Shown: positions 8,485 to 16,721 of the stretch, one piece after another
How the letters are laid out: every line of letters starts with the position of its first letter
Position numbering within the stretch: the first letter of the stretch is position 1
Source of the DNA: an uncultured Burkholderiaceae bacterium
GTDB lineage: Bacteria; Pseudomonadota; Gammaproteobacteria; Burkholderiales; Burkholderiaceae
Length of the DNA stretch: 64,000 nucleotides
Assembly: GCA_937871985.1 (NCBI GenBank)
Contig: CALMPB010000400.1
Location: forward strand, 161,442-225,441
Reading direction: 5' to 3'
Made by a program: the position numbers and the translations under genes
Notes under the pieces: generated by a model
Databases searched by the model: none
What the model was told of the DNA's origin: nothing
What the model saw: only the letters and a program-made list of their open reading frames with translations

Positions 8485-9192
8485 ATGGCTAAGAAACCGA
8501 ACAACGTGATCGATGCGCAGATGCAGTTCGCACTGCGTCAAGATCAGCATCGTGCAGACATGATGCTTTCGGCGTACCTGAAAAACATAGAGGGTGCCAA
8601 ACATCGGCATTTGCTCGATGAGGTGATGCGCGATGTGATCAAGGAGTTCTCCAACTGGGAGCACGCTGCAGTGGCTGCCGACACCAACATGGCGTTTGGC
8701 AACGACGAGTCCGTGACGGATGGGGCGCATGCGCGCTACCGCTTTATCTTCACGCTCATCGCGGCAGTCATCGAGCAGCGCGAACCGGACGAAACCGATA
8801 CGTTCCTTTACGTGACGGAACGCCACCTGACCGAGCAAGAAGCCGAGCAGTACTGCGTCGAAATCGCCTCTGACTCCTGGGTGGCTCGCCGCGAGCAATT
8901 CAACCGCTTTCACGCCTGGCTCACTGACCCGGAAAGTCCTAGCGCTCGTCTGGGCATTGCGCGGTTCTTTGCAACGCTCTTGCATTACCTGCCGGAACAC
9001 GGCGTGCCCTTCTACGACTTCGAGTACGAAGAAGATCGCGGTGTGGCAGTCGTGCAGTACGTGGCGCCCGATCCTCTCAATCCGGGCAAAATCGCAGCCA
9101 TCACCGTGCAGCACCACGCTCGTTACCTGGTTGACATGGAAGCCCTCGTTGACGAACACTTCGTCAAGCCCAAAGGCAGCGAGTCCAAATAA
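8485..9192 (+). CDS. hypothetical acidic protein
   Basis: 235 residues, rich in Asp/Glu and His, largely helical, with no signal or membrane segment. C-terminal region carries EYEEDRGVAVVQYVAPD, likely a beta segment. Last gene before a 98-base gap that holds no clear terminator. No family recognised. Confidence 0.7.
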   Translation: MAKKPNNVIDAQMQFALRQDQHRADMMLSAYLKNIEGAKHRHLLDEVMRDVIKEFSNWEHAAVAADTNMAFGNDESVTDGAHARYRFIFTLIAAVIEQREPDETDTFLYVTERHLTEQEAEQYCVEIASDSWVARREQFNRFHAWLTDPESPSARLGIARFFATLLHYLPEHGVPFYDFEYEEDRGVAVVQYVAPDPLNPGKIAAITVQHHARYLVDMEALVDEHFVKPKGSESK

Positions 9193-9290
9193 ACCAGCGT
9201 TTCGGGATTTTCATATTTCCCACTTACCCTATGCGGGGTGCCGTCGCCCCGCTGTAACAACCCTCGTCCCTACGGATAAAGGAGAGCCCC

Positions 9291-10025
9291 ATGGCTAAAG
9301 AAGCAACCCACGAAGAAATCGATCAGGCGATCACTCAATGCGAGGCCGAGTACAACCAACTCGCTGAGCGGATGAAAGAAGTCAACGCTCGCGGTGAACT
9401 GTTCTCGGACGAAGACGTCAAGCGTATCGGCTACCTTGCCAAGCGCCTGAAAGCGCTGAAGAAAGGCGTGATCCTGCCCGAGACGGAACCCGCGCCTGAA
9501 GCAAATGCGCTGGAAAACGAAGAGCAGATGAAGGTCGTGCGCCAGATCAAGCGCAAACTCGACCTGGGCCAAACCCTCACGCCCAAAGAGGCCGAAGACC
9601 TGAACGGCTTTATCGCATCGTTTCGCGATCTGATGATGCTCAATGCCCCGGAACTGCTGCGTCGCCGGGCGCTCTCGCTGCTCTTGGAGCGCGCGATGAC
9701 CAGTTCACCCATCACGTACGAGGAGCTCGCTCGTCAGATTGGCGTGCCGCATTCGGGCAATGCCTTGGGCCGAGCGCTCACCCCGATCCTTACCCACATC
9801 CTGAACTGGTGCGTCGACCGCGGGATGCCGCCGCTCACCGCGCTCGTGGTGCGTAAGTCTGGTCGCATGCAAGGGTTGCCCAGTCCGACGTTCTTCGCTC
9901 TCATGGGAGTGGAAGAGCCCAACAAGGCAAGCAAAGTGTTTCTCGCGCAGCTGCATGCCAGCCATCTGGAAGACATCAGCAGCTTTTTCAGCATGACCCT
10001 CAACGAAACCAAGGAAACCGCATGA
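9291..10025 (+). CDS. hypothetical protein with winged-helix-like C-terminal domain
   Basis: 244 residues, start after AAAGGAGAGCCCC. Residues 1-60 and 80-120 are charged helices. Around residues 142-200 the sequence reads PITYEELARQIG, then GRALTPILTHI and PPLTALVVRKSG. This resembles a small helical domain seen beside some nucleases and phage proteins, and also the DNA-binding part of alkyltransferase-like proteins, but the alkyltransferase PCHR motif is absent. I infer a nucleic-acid-related role with low certainty. It overlaps the next gene by four bases. Confidence 0.6.
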   Translation: MAKEATHEEIDQAITQCEAEYNQLAERMKEVNARGELFSDEDVKRIGYLAKRLKALKKGVILPETEPAPEANALENEEQMKVVRQIKRKLDLGQTLTPKEAEDLNGFIASFRDLMMLNAPELLRRRALSLLLERAMTSSPITYEELARQIGVPHSGNALGRALTPILTHILNWCVDRGMPPLTALVVRKSGRMQGLPSPTFFALMGVEEPNKASKVFLAQLHASHLEDISSFFSMTLNETKETA

Positions 10026-10321
10026 AGATTCAGGCACTGTCCGACACCTTGCCGTTGCTCGCCAAGCAAGGCAATGGCTTTCAAGCCAAGGTGTTGTCGA
10101 TCTCCAAAAACAAAACGGTCGTGATCGAAACGGCTGAAGGTGGTGCGTACGTCCTGACGCCCAGCGAAATGCATGATGCGGGCAAGCTCAGTGCAGGCGA
10201 CGTGCTGCTCTTTTCGGCCGACGGTACGGCCAAGCTTCAAGAGCAAGAAAAGAAGTCCCCGGGGCGGCCGCGTGGTTCGGGCTGCAGCTTCGCCCAGTTG
10301 GGCAATCGCAAGATGGCATAA
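10022..10321 (+). CDS. small protein with AT-hook-like tail
   Basis: 99 residues, coupled to the upstream gene by ATGA. The body is beta-rich (FQAKVLSISKNKTVVIETAE). The C-terminus has KKSPGRPRGSG, which contains the GRPRG core of an AT-hook, a minor-groove DNA-binding motif. A chromatin-like or transcription-related role is plausible but unproven. Confidence 0.6.
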   Translation: MKIQALSDTLPLLAKQGNGFQAKVLSISKNKTVVIETAEGGAYVLTPSEMHDAGKLSAGDVLLFSADGTAKLQEQEKKSPGRPRGSGCSFAQLGNRKMA

Positions 10322-10324
10322 ACC

Positions 10325-10513
10325 ATGTCGACACTGACCGTACAGCGCATCGCCCGGGAGCAATACCGGGTTATCGAAACGACTGAACTCGGCGTTTTCT
10401 CGTCGGTTGTTTCGCCTACGGACCTGACCAAAATCAAACAACTGTATCCGGCGGTGGCCACGATGCAGGTGGGCGAGCAGGTCAAGATCGAACGCAAGCA
10501 TAAGCCGTCCTAA
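10325..10513 (+). CDS. hypothetical small protein
   Basis: 62 residues, beginning four bases after the previous stop codon. Basic, beta-rich, no family recognised. Its stop codon lies seven bases before the terminator hairpin, so it ends the unit. Confidence 0.6.
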   Translation: MSTLTVQRIAREQYRVIETTELGVFSSVVSPTDLTKIKQLYPAVATMQVGEQVKIERKHKPS

Positions 10514-10519
10514 CGGCTA

Positions 10520-10574
10520 GGGAGAGGGTGGGTTATCCCGCCTTCTCCCTGTATGCCGTCATCCCTTCTTTTTT
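10520..10574 (+). terminator. rho-independent terminator with distal T-run
   Basis: GGGAGAGGGTGGG at 10520-10532 pairs with CCCGCCTTCTCCC at 10537-10549. TATGCC and then CCCTTCTTTTTT follow, the same tail seen after other terminators of this window. Confidence 0.8.
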
Positions 10575-10581
10575 GCCACTG

Positions 10582-10620
10582 TAGAAGATTTCAGTTACAT
10601 ATTCTCCTGGTGAGATGGCG
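10582..10620 (+). promoter_or_regulatory. phage promoter-like element (best member)
   Basis: TAGAAGATTTCA, three bases, ACATATTC, then CCTGGTGAGATGG. It matches 17883-17920 at most positions, and 30944 more loosely. It sits between a terminator and the next gene, 48 bases before the ATG at 10668. No canonical -35/-10 pair is evident, so a phage-encoded or modified polymerase may read it. Confidence 0.6.
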
Positions 10621-10667
10621 CGTTTGCTAGACGCACTGTTCTAATTACTCTTACAAGGAAAGTCGCT

Positions 10668-11189
10668 ATGTCTCTCATTATCTTGAAAGACGGGGTCATG
10701 GTTACGGATCGAAGAGGGTTTGTGAGTTCCGAAGAGGAAGCTTCGGCCACCATCTTCGAGATGCGTAAACTCTTCGTGGCTCCAAAGAAGGTCCTCGCAA
10801 TCGGCGTGATCGGAGATGAGATCATCGCGCCGGACGTGCCGCACATCCTGGATATGTTTGTCGATATGGTGCGCGCTGCCACCGAGCTGAATGAAGGCGG
10901 GCTGGATATCGACGAGAAACGCTCGGCGTATCTACGTATCGCTTCGCGCAGCTACGTGGTGCTGACCGCCGCTGGTGCTTGGCGTACATCGAAAGAAGAG
11001 CAGCGCTTGGTGACGCTTGACGAACACCGTCCCTACATCTACGGCTCGGGCATGTATGCAGCGCTACCTGCGCTGGCCAAAGGCCTCTCGCCTCAGCAAG
11101 CCCTCGTGCACACTGCACGGATCTCGCCCACGGTGAGCCCAGAGTTTGACATCATCACCCGCAAAGAGCTGCGTCCGTTCAAGGTGTAA
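10668..11189 (+). CDS. proteasome/HslV-like protein (tentative)
   Basis: 173 residues. The N-terminus SLIILKDGVMVTDRRG looks like the first strands of proteasome beta and HslV subunits, which end in a conserved D-x-R. The C-terminal half has YIYGSGMYAALPALAKG followed by a helix with AL, like the glycine-rich G-S-G and second helix of that Ntn-hydrolase fold. The first strand is about four residues shorter than in active subunits. The residue exposed after Met removal would be Ser rather than the usual Thr, so activity is uncertain. First gene after a promoter-like element. Function inferred from pattern only. Confidence 0.45.
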   Translation: MSLIILKDGVMVTDRRGFVSSEEEASATIFEMRKLFVAPKKVLAIGVIGDEIIAPDVPHILDMFVDMVRAATELNEGGLDIDEKRSAYLRIASRSYVVLTAAGAWRTSKEEQRLVTLDEHRPYIYGSGMYAALPALAKGLSPQQALVHTARISPTVSPEFDIITRKELRPFKV

Positions 11190-11194
11190 CAACA

Positions 11195-11746
11195 ATGACA
11201 ATGAATTCGATCCTGATTAAGAAAAGCCGTATCGTCTGGAATCCGAATCCCCGCCTACCGAGCGAGACCAACATCCGGTTGGGCTTTGCATCATTCGTGA
11301 CGTTTCGCGGTGTGTTCATACCGCTGCGTAGCGAAGGGTTACTCATAACCGCAGCCTTTAATAAGCTCATCGATAAGAAGAGCGATTTCTCCAAGATGTC
11401 GATTGCCTCGACGCCCAACTACACGCCTGATGGACCGCTTGGGCTGCTGCTCGATTTCGATCACGATCTGTGGGAGATTTCGCAGCGCGATGGGGACGTT
11501 CATTACCGGGCGTTACCCCTCGATCACGATTCCGTCTATGTTCGCGCTACTACGCAGGCAATGGAAGAAGCGTGGATGTCGGCGGCGTTGCTCTCTGATA
11601 CCGCAGATGACGCAGCAGGTCTGATGCGTAAGTGTTTTGCCATGCGCGATGAAGAACTCCGGGTCGATTCGATTCCGGTTCTCGTTGAACATGGACGCGA
11701 GTGCATTCAAGCTTCGCTGGAATTCCGGCTGGCTCGACTGGACTAA
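11195..11746 (+). CDS. hypothetical protein
   Basis: 183 residues, only five bases after the previous stop, so co-transcribed with the proteasome-like gene. Mixed alpha/beta, with an acidic middle (LLLDFDHDLWEISQRDGD). A downstream partner or substrate adaptor is conceivable but nothing in the sequence shows it. Confidence 0.65.
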   Translation: MTMNSILIKKSRIVWNPNPRLPSETNIRLGFASFVTFRGVFIPLRSEGLLITAAFNKLIDKKSDFSKMSIASTPNYTPDGPLGLLLDFDHDLWEISQRDGDVHYRALPLDHDSVYVRATTQAMEEAWMSAALLSDTADDAAGLMRKCFAMRDEELRVDSIPVLVEHGRECIQASLEFRLARLD

Positions 11747-11764
11747 ATAGCGACGTCATAAACG

Positions 11765-11788
11765 CCCAGGGAATTGTCCCTGGGTTTT
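11765..11788 (+). terminator. rho-independent terminator
   Basis: CCCAGGGA at 11765-11772 pairs with TCCCTGGG at 11777-11784, followed by TTTTGT. Confidence 0.85.
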
Positions 11789-11828
11789 GTGCCGTACAAA
11801 GAAACCTAACAAACGAAGGATGCAGAGA

Positions 11829-12617
11829 ATGCATAAGAAAGCGAAATTCTGGATGGGTCTGGTGCTCGGCTTTGTTGCGGGCTTCACGGTGGCCTATTCC
11901 GTGCTGGTGCCTGCGGGCGCAGCGATCAATCCCCAACCCACGGTGGCGCCCTACGCGTACCTGGCTGAAATCAACCGCGTGGCGCTCAAACCCCTGGAGC
12001 GTATCGAAAAGAAACCCGTATTCACGGTTCGCACGCTGGACGTGAACGACTACCGCAGCTACCCGATGCCGGAAGTCGATGGCGAGTATAAGAGCTACGT
12101 GAAGCTCTTCAAAGCAGTCGAAGCTTCCACCGGTACGGATGCCGTGCTCATGGCGCGTGTGGCGGCGCTGGAGTCGGGGTTCCGTGCAGACGCCCAGCCT
12201 GCTAAGGGTTCGGCCTCGGGTCTCTTCCAATTCACCGACGACACGTGGGAAGAGACGGTGCGTAAGCACGGTGCTCGCTTTGGCATCGACATGACGACTG
12301 ATGTCTTCGACCCCCGAGCCAATGCCCTCATGAAAGGCGCGCGCACGCAAGATGCGATTCAATTGCTCAAGACCGTAATTACGGATCGTGAGATTAACGA
12401 AGTCGATCTGTACCTCGCGCATTTCCTGGGTCGCACTGGAGTCGTGCGGTTCATGTCGGCTGACTGGAACACCAAGGCTGCTCGTGACATGCCTCGCGCT
12501 GCCAAGAACAACAAGAACATCTTCTACGAAAAGAAGCAAGCCCGTACCTACACGCAGATCTATGCAGCGCTCGATGAACGCTTCTCGCTGAAGGCCGCTG
12601 AATTCAACCTGCCTTAA
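11829..12617 (+). CDS. membrane-anchored lytic transglycosylase (SLT family)
   Basis: 262 residues from ATG 11829; an upstream in-frame start at 11787 lies inside the terminator and is rejected. Residues 8-28 are a membrane segment, likely a signal anchor placing the enzyme in the periplasm. The catalytic domain shows AALESGF with the catalytic Glu at about 115, [14 protein letters not shown] at about 127-140 and YLAHFLG further on, the three classic motifs of Slt-type muramidases. It would cleave peptidoglycan either for lysis or at entry. It stands alone, 44 kb from the spanins. Confidence 0.85.
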   Translation: MHKKAKFWMGLVLGFVAGFTVAYSVLVPAGAAINPQPTVAPYAYLAEINRVALKPLERIEKKPVFTVRTLDVNDYRSYPMPEVDGEYKSYVKLFKAVEASTGTDAVLMARVAALESGFRADAQPAKGSASGLFQFTDDTWEETVRKHGARFGIDMTTDVFDPRANALMKGARTQDAIQLLKTVITDREINEVDLYLAHFLGRTGVVRFMSADWNTKAARDMPRAAKNNKNIFYEKKQARTYTQIYAALDERFSLKAAEFNLP

Positions 12618-12702
12618 AAATTACTCGTATGGCTCATCCGTTGTAATGGGCTATGCGATAAAAAATCCATACTCATCGTCAAAACTCCAACAAGGATTCA
12701 CC

Positions 12703-13500
12703 ATGTCCATTCTCTCCGATTACCAGATCGCTCACCGCTGCGGTTACGAAGTATTGCGTGTGCAGAACCGCCAAGGCGATCTCATTACGTATCTGATCGA
12801 TGATGACGGCTACCACATCGACATGCTGACTGGTCAGCGCTTCACGCGCGAAGAAGCGATCAGCACCCGTCCCGACTTCGAGGTGATCGAACGCCTCACG
12901 CCTGAAGACGGTCCGATGATCGAGCCGTTCTCGTACCGGCAGCAGCGCGCACGCTCTTACGTCACCGCTCACGGCGTCTTGTCGCGCAAGCACATGAACG
13001 ATGAAGAGCGTGCCAAAGCCGAGGCGAACGATCGCATCGTCTCCTGGGGGCTGTCGTCCTTTGGCTACGACATCCGCTGCTCGAATCAGTTCAAAATCTT
13101 CACCAACATCAACTCTTCGATCGTCGATCCGAAGAACTTCGATGAAGGTTCGTTCGTGGACTTCAAGGGTGATGTCTGCATCATCCCGCCCAATTCGTTC
13201 GCGCTGGCGCGTTCGGTCGAGTACTTCAAGATCCCGCGCGACATCCTCACGGTGTGCCTGGGCAAGTCGACCTACGCACGCTGCGGCATCATCGTGAACG
13301 TCACGCCCTTCGAACCCGAATGGGAAGGGTACGTGACGCTGGAGTTCTCCAACACGACGCCGCTGCCTGCCAAGATCTACGCCAATGAAGGCTGCGCCCA
13401 AGTGGCGTTCCTGAAAGGCGATGACTGCGCGGTCTCCTACAAAGACCGTGGTGGCAAGTACATGCACCAGGCCGCCGAACCGGTTATCCCGAAGATGTAA
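12703..13500 (+). CDS. dcd: dCTP deaminase
   Basis: 265 residues from the ATG after CAAGGATTCACC. Residues about 113-240 carry the full dCTP deaminase signature: [42 protein letters not shown] and the following [20 protein letters not shown], including the catalytic Glu region. The enzyme converts dCTP to dUTP and feeds dTTP synthesis during phage replication. Typical Dcd is about 190 residues. This one has roughly 55 extra residues near the N-terminus and about 30 more before SWG. The C-terminal domain resembles beta-proteobacterial Dcd closely, suggesting acquisition from a host. Confidence 0.9.
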   Translation: MSILSDYQIAHRCGYEVLRVQNRQGDLITYLIDDDGYHIDMLTGQRFTREEAISTRPDFEVIERLTPEDGPMIEPFSYRQQRARSYVTAHGVLSRKHMNDEERAKAEANDRIVSWGLSSFGYDIRCSNQFKIFTNINSSIVDPKNFDEGSFVDFKGDVCIIPPNSFALARSVEYFKIPRDILTVCLGKSTYARCGIIVNVTPFEPEWEGYVTLEFSNTTPLPAKIYANEGCAQVAFLKGDDCAVSYKDRGGKYMHQAAEPVIPKM

Positions 13501-13511
13501 CGAGTAACGCG

Positions 13512-13544
13512 CTGATGATCTAAGTATCGCCTGGCGGTCATCAG
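13512..13544 (+). other. intergenic hairpin
   Basis: CTGATGA at 13512-13518 pairs with TCATCAG at 13538-13544, just downstream of the dcd stop codon and upstream of a stronger terminator. Confidence 0.5.
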
Positions 13545-13550
13545 TGTTTT

Positions 13551-13592
13551 GAGAGAGGGGGCTTTCTGATGAGAGCTCCCTCTTCTTTTTTG
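13551..13592 (+). terminator. rho-independent terminator
   Basis: AGAGGGGGC pairs with GCTCCCTCT across a 12-base loop (one G-U), followed by TCTTCTTTTTTG. Confidence 0.8.
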
Positions 13593-13614
13593 TTCAGAAG
13601 AAGGTAGAAAAATC

Positions 13615-13887
13615 ATGAGCAGAGAAAAGGCCCAAGTGGTTGTTCAAGAGGCGCTGCGCGAGGACGCCTTGGTACGGGCTCAAGAAGATCCGATGGCTTG
13701 GGTCTGGATCGCATTCTTTACCGTCGCTGTGCTCTACACGGTAACGCTTTTCGGCCTCACGCAAATCAAACGCACGCCTGCGAATGTCAGGCGGCTCGAT
13801 TGGGTGATGCGGGCGGCGCACGTATTCGCAACGATTGCTTTTGCGATCGTTCTCTTTCTCGTCTATAAGGTTAAATGGCATGGGTAA
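13615..13887 (+). CDS. small two-span membrane protein
   Basis: 90 residues with hydrophobic segments at about 28-48 and 66-86, separated by a basic loop (QIKRTPANVRR). Both ends are probably cytoplasmic by positive-inside. No family recognised. The last eight bases overlap the next gene. Confidence 0.7.
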   Translation: MSREKAQVVVQEALREDALVRAQEDPMAWVWIAFFTVAVLYTVTLFGLTQIKRTPANVRRLDWVMRAAHVFATIAFAIVLFLVYKVKWHG

Positions 13888-14335
13888 AATGGCTGATCGC
13901 ATCAAAAACAACGAAGCTGCAAAACGCACCGGGTTCACAACGCCGGCAGAGCGCCTGCGCGCCATCCGTGAAACCGGTACGGGCACGCCTGCCCAAAGCC
14001 AAACCACGACGGTGATGGGTAAAGCAGTCAAGAAGCCCGTGCCGATGCGTTACCAGTTGGAAGACTGGCAGATCAACGAAGCACACACCAAGCCCAAATA
14101 CATCGTGGTCGATCACCCGGTGTTGGGCGAAGTGGCAGTCGCGTTTCCCAACTTCATCGTGCACCGTAACATGGCCCGCATGATGTTCGATGGTCTGCAC
14201 GTCGTGGGTGCCGGGTTTTACGCGCTGCATCCGGACGGCAGTGTGAGCGTTTACGGTCGCTCGGAAAGCCTGGATATCGACTCACGCAAAGGAGTGGATG
14301 ACGCGCTCGTTGAACGCGCCCTCGGCTTTGCATAA
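13880..14335 (+). CDS. hypothetical protein
   Basis: 151 residues from ATG 13880, overlapping the previous gene by eight bases. A second ATG nine bases on is also possible. The N-terminal 60 residues are basic and low complexity (TGTGTPAQSQTTTV). The rest looks like a compact alpha/beta domain (KYIVVDHPVLGEVAVAFPN). No family recognised. Confidence 0.65.
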   Translation: MGKMADRIKNNEAAKRTGFTTPAERLRAIRETGTGTPAQSQTTTVMGKAVKKPVPMRYQLEDWQINEAHTKPKYIVVDHPVLGEVAVAFPNFIVHRNMARMMFDGLHVVGAGFYALHPDGSVSVYGRSESLDIDSRKGVDDALVERALGFA

Positions 14336-14353
14336 CTAGCGAAGGAGGTTCTC

Positions 14354-14836
14354 ATGGGAATCGATATTTCGATTGGGCAACTCGCTGTCGGTGTCGAGGC
14401 GATGGACAATAAGGAACTTTACGTCTACGGGCGGGCCAAGGAAGCCAAGCATCCGAACGCGCCTGACTTTCCCAACATGAATGGGTACAGTCTCATGCTC
14501 AACCACCTGAGCATGTCGTACACGGCCTGGGATGGCTTTTTGAGAAAAGTCGGACTCGTGAAAGAAGACTTCACGATCCAGTACTCAGGAGTTATCCTCG
14601 TCACGCCTGCCTTACTGCAAAACGTGGCCGATGCTCGGTATCGCTGGCAAGTCGCGCACCCTCACGCCCAACCCGGTTACTGGGACTTCGAGTGGCAAAA
14701 GCTTAGCAATGGCGATACGGAACTGGTTGAGACGGACACTCAGTACGACTACGTGCTCGCCACGTTGCTGCGGCTCGAAGGGTGGTTGAACTGGGCGTAC
14801 CGCACTCAGGCGCAACCGGTGGTGTATTCGTATTAA
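14354..14836 (+). CDS. hypothetical protein
   Basis: 160 residues, start after GCGAAGGAGGTTCTC, a very strong ribosome binding site. Rich in Tyr and Trp, no membrane segment. No family recognised. Confidence 0.7.
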   Translation: MGIDISIGQLAVGVEAMDNKELYVYGRAKEAKHPNAPDFPNMNGYSLMLNHLSMSYTAWDGFLRKVGLVKEDFTIQYSGVILVTPALLQNVADARYRWQVAHPHAQPGYWDFEWQKLSNGDTELVETDTQYDYVLATLLRLEGWLNWAYRTQAQPVVYSY

Positions 14837-14846
14837 GGAGGCAGCG

Positions 14847-15344
14847 ATGTCAAAGAAAGCGGAAGTTGATCAAACCGTTCGGGTGCTGGTAACAGGACCG
14901 AACGATCGTATTCGTGAAGCCGTCACGGGCGCCATTGCAGATGGCCTGCAAGTCGCTGGCTTTACGGATGTTCAGGCGCTGAACGCAGCAAGCGTAGAGA
15001 TTACGCTGCCGCGTACCGAGACGATGCTCGAAGCTGTTGCTGCTGCCTCGCCTGAGTTGTTCGCCACCCCTGTACGCATCCAGGGTAGTTTTGCAAACGT
15101 CAAAGACCGTGACGTAAAAGGTGCTTTCGGTCCTGTCGCCGTTGGGCGTTTCTCATTTAACAAGAAGGACAACGAATGGGCGCATATTTCCTCGCCTGAT
15201 CTGGTAGACCCGCATACGGGCGAACCGCCGATCAATACGGTCAAGCTCTTTGTCGATGAGCAAGACTACGAACTGGTCCGCAAGTGGACTGGTGAGGCCA
15301 AAGAGGAAGAAGGTGTACCCATCGAAGCCAAGCTGATTGTCTAA
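14847..15344 (+). CDS. hypothetical protein, paralog of the gene at 48853
   Basis: 165 residues. The first 75 residues align with the 88-residue product at 48853-49119: both have a strand, a helix ending in GFTDV, a variable stretch, then (A/N)ASPELFATP followed by a strand. This copy has an extra C-terminal domain of about 90 residues containing HISSPDLVDPHTGEPP. The other copy lies among virion genes, so this family may be virion-linked. Function unknown. Confidence 0.65.
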   Translation: MSKKAEVDQTVRVLVTGPNDRIREAVTGAIADGLQVAGFTDVQALNAASVEITLPRTETMLEAVAAASPELFATPVRIQGSFANVKDRDVKGAFGPVAVGRFSFNKKDNEWAHISSPDLVDPHTGEPPINTVKLFVDEQDYELVRKWTGEAKEEEGVPIEAKLIV

Positions 15345-15359
15345 GCTTGAGAGGGTAAC

Positions 15360-16115
15360 ATGAACGACCGTAAGGAAGACGAAGATCTTTTTTGCGAAAC
15401 GAACCAAGCCCAACTCCGTGAGATCGATGCGAAAGCACGCGCGCTCGGATTGGGATGGCAGCTCACTGCAGAAAAAGAATCGAACGACCAGCAGCGTGAA
15501 TACCGGATCCAACTGCTTCAGTCAGGGGGTCGGGTATTCTGGAAAGTTAATGGGCGCTCCATCGCCTACGTGGTCACAGCTACCAAGCTGCGACTCGAAG
15601 CGTGTTTGGAGACGCACCAAGGTCAAACGAAGAAACCGCGTGATCATAGCAAAGGAATTAACGTCATGACTGGACCCGTTACGCCAGCCGATAAACCTGA
15701 GGTCGTTCTTGCCCACCTCGATCGCCCCAATAGCAACGGGGTTTGCTTTACCGTGCGTGATCGCGAACGCATGGTGGAGATGCTCAACAAACGGCCGCGC
15801 CTCGTGCAGCTCAGTGAGAAATCTCCCGACGATGTCGTGACCAGCATGGGTGAGCCTGAGAACATGTCGCTTGTCTGCGGCAAGATCGAAGACTTTCGCA
15901 TCGACGAGCACAACCGCGTCGTGGGCAAGCTCTCAGCGCTTGGACCCAAAGCCGATCGACTCATGCTGGGGCTTTCCCCTCGCACGTTCGAGTTTTCGAT
16001 TCGCACCAATGCCAGTGGCGAAGGCAATCCGCGCGTGCTGCACGACATCACGTTCCTGAGCCTATCCGTCGTCAATCCCAATAACAAGGAAGCACCCAAT
16101 GGCGAAAGCAGTTAA
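15360..16115 (+). CDS. hypothetical protein with possible internal start
   Basis: 251 residues, start after GAGAGGGTAAC. The first 100 residues form one charged domain. An in-frame ATG at 15666 is preceded by AAAGGA with fair spacing and would give a 149-residue second product (MTGPVTPADKPE) covering only the C-terminal domain. That domain (IEDFRIDEHNRVVGKL, then FEFSIRTNASGEG) is beta-rich. No family recognised. The 3' end overlaps the next gene by 17 bases. Confidence 0.65.
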   Translation: MNDRKEDEDLFCETNQAQLREIDAKARALGLGWQLTAEKESNDQQREYRIQLLQSGGRVFWKVNGRSIAYVVTATKLRLEACLETHQGQTKKPRDHSKGINVMTGPVTPADKPEVVLAHLDRPNSNGVCFTVRDRERMVEMLNKRPRLVQLSEKSPDDVVTSMGEPENMSLVCGKIEDFRIDEHNRVVGKLSALGPKADRLMLGLSPRTFEFSIRTNASGEGNPRVLHDITFLSLSVVNPNNKEAPNGESS

Positions 16116-16662
16116 ACACATCAACCAGTTCAAGCAAGGCCGCACCATCTGGATGCGGTCGCGGACCTGGCAGGGCACGGATCTGGTAAACGTGCCCGAG
16201 CCGATCATGATCTTGGAGCGTCCGGAGCTCGAGGAAAGTCAAACTTCGACCGGCAACCGGTATAAGGTCCGGGCACGAGGTCGTGACGGGGATACGAAAA
16301 TCACGTTACTCGTAAATCCCTACACGGGTCGCTTGGTGATGGAGCACTATCTCTTTACCTCGCGCGCCGCGTGCGAGCAGTTCTGCCGTACACGACCTGG
16401 CAAAACCCTCAAGCAAGTGCAGCAAGAGTTGCATCGCTTGGTGGGCAAGCTCGAGCGCAATGGCATGTTTGGCGCCAAACCGGTGGCTTTATACCAACCT
16501 GGTTTGGCGGTCAAAGTAACAGAGACTGCGCAACAAGCACTACACGAGCACTTCGAATCGATTCGTGAACTTGCAAAAGACAAATCGGCTCCAGTGATCG
16601 TGATTGACAGCTACCAGCCTGGCCTGGGTGGCGCGGACAAAGATCCGGAAACCAAGCAGTAG
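16099..16662 (+). CDS. hypothetical protein
   Basis: 187 residues, starting inside the end of the previous gene after AACAAGGAAGCACCC. Basic N-terminal half, with YLFTSRAACEQFC in the middle (again an F-x-S-x-x-A-x helix start). Last gene of its unit; a bidirectional terminator follows. Confidence 0.65.
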   Translation: MAKAVKHINQFKQGRTIWMRSRTWQGTDLVNVPEPIMILERPELEESQTSTGNRYKVRARGRDGDTKITLLVNPYTGRLVMEHYLFTSRAACEQFCRTRPGKTLKQVQQELHRLVGKLERNGMFGAKPVALYQPGLAVKVTETAQQALHEHFESIRELAKDKSAPVIVIDSYQPGLGGADKDPETKQ

Positions 16663-16663
16663 A

Positions 16664-16719
16664 CGGCATAAAACCCCAGGGGCCTCGGCCTCTGGGGCGA
16701 TATGAGGTCTTTCTTTTTT
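16664..16719. terminator. bidirectional terminator between convergent genes
   Basis: GGCATA, then CCCCAG at 16674-16679 pairing with CTGGGG at 16692-16697 with an inner GGCC-TC-GGCC, then TATGAGGTCTTTCTTTTTTG. It separates a plus-strand gene from the minus-strand gene ending at 16722. Confidence 0.8.
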
Positions 16720-16721
16720 GG

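Noticed and set aside
9291..10025. Alkylguanine-DNA methyltransferase
   Set aside because: The helix-turn-helix-like segment fits, but the essential PCHR active-site motif is missing.
13512..13544. Hammerhead at the CTGATGA after dcd
   Set aside because: CTGATGA here is fully paired with TCATCAG and no GAAA core follows; it is an ordinary hairpin.
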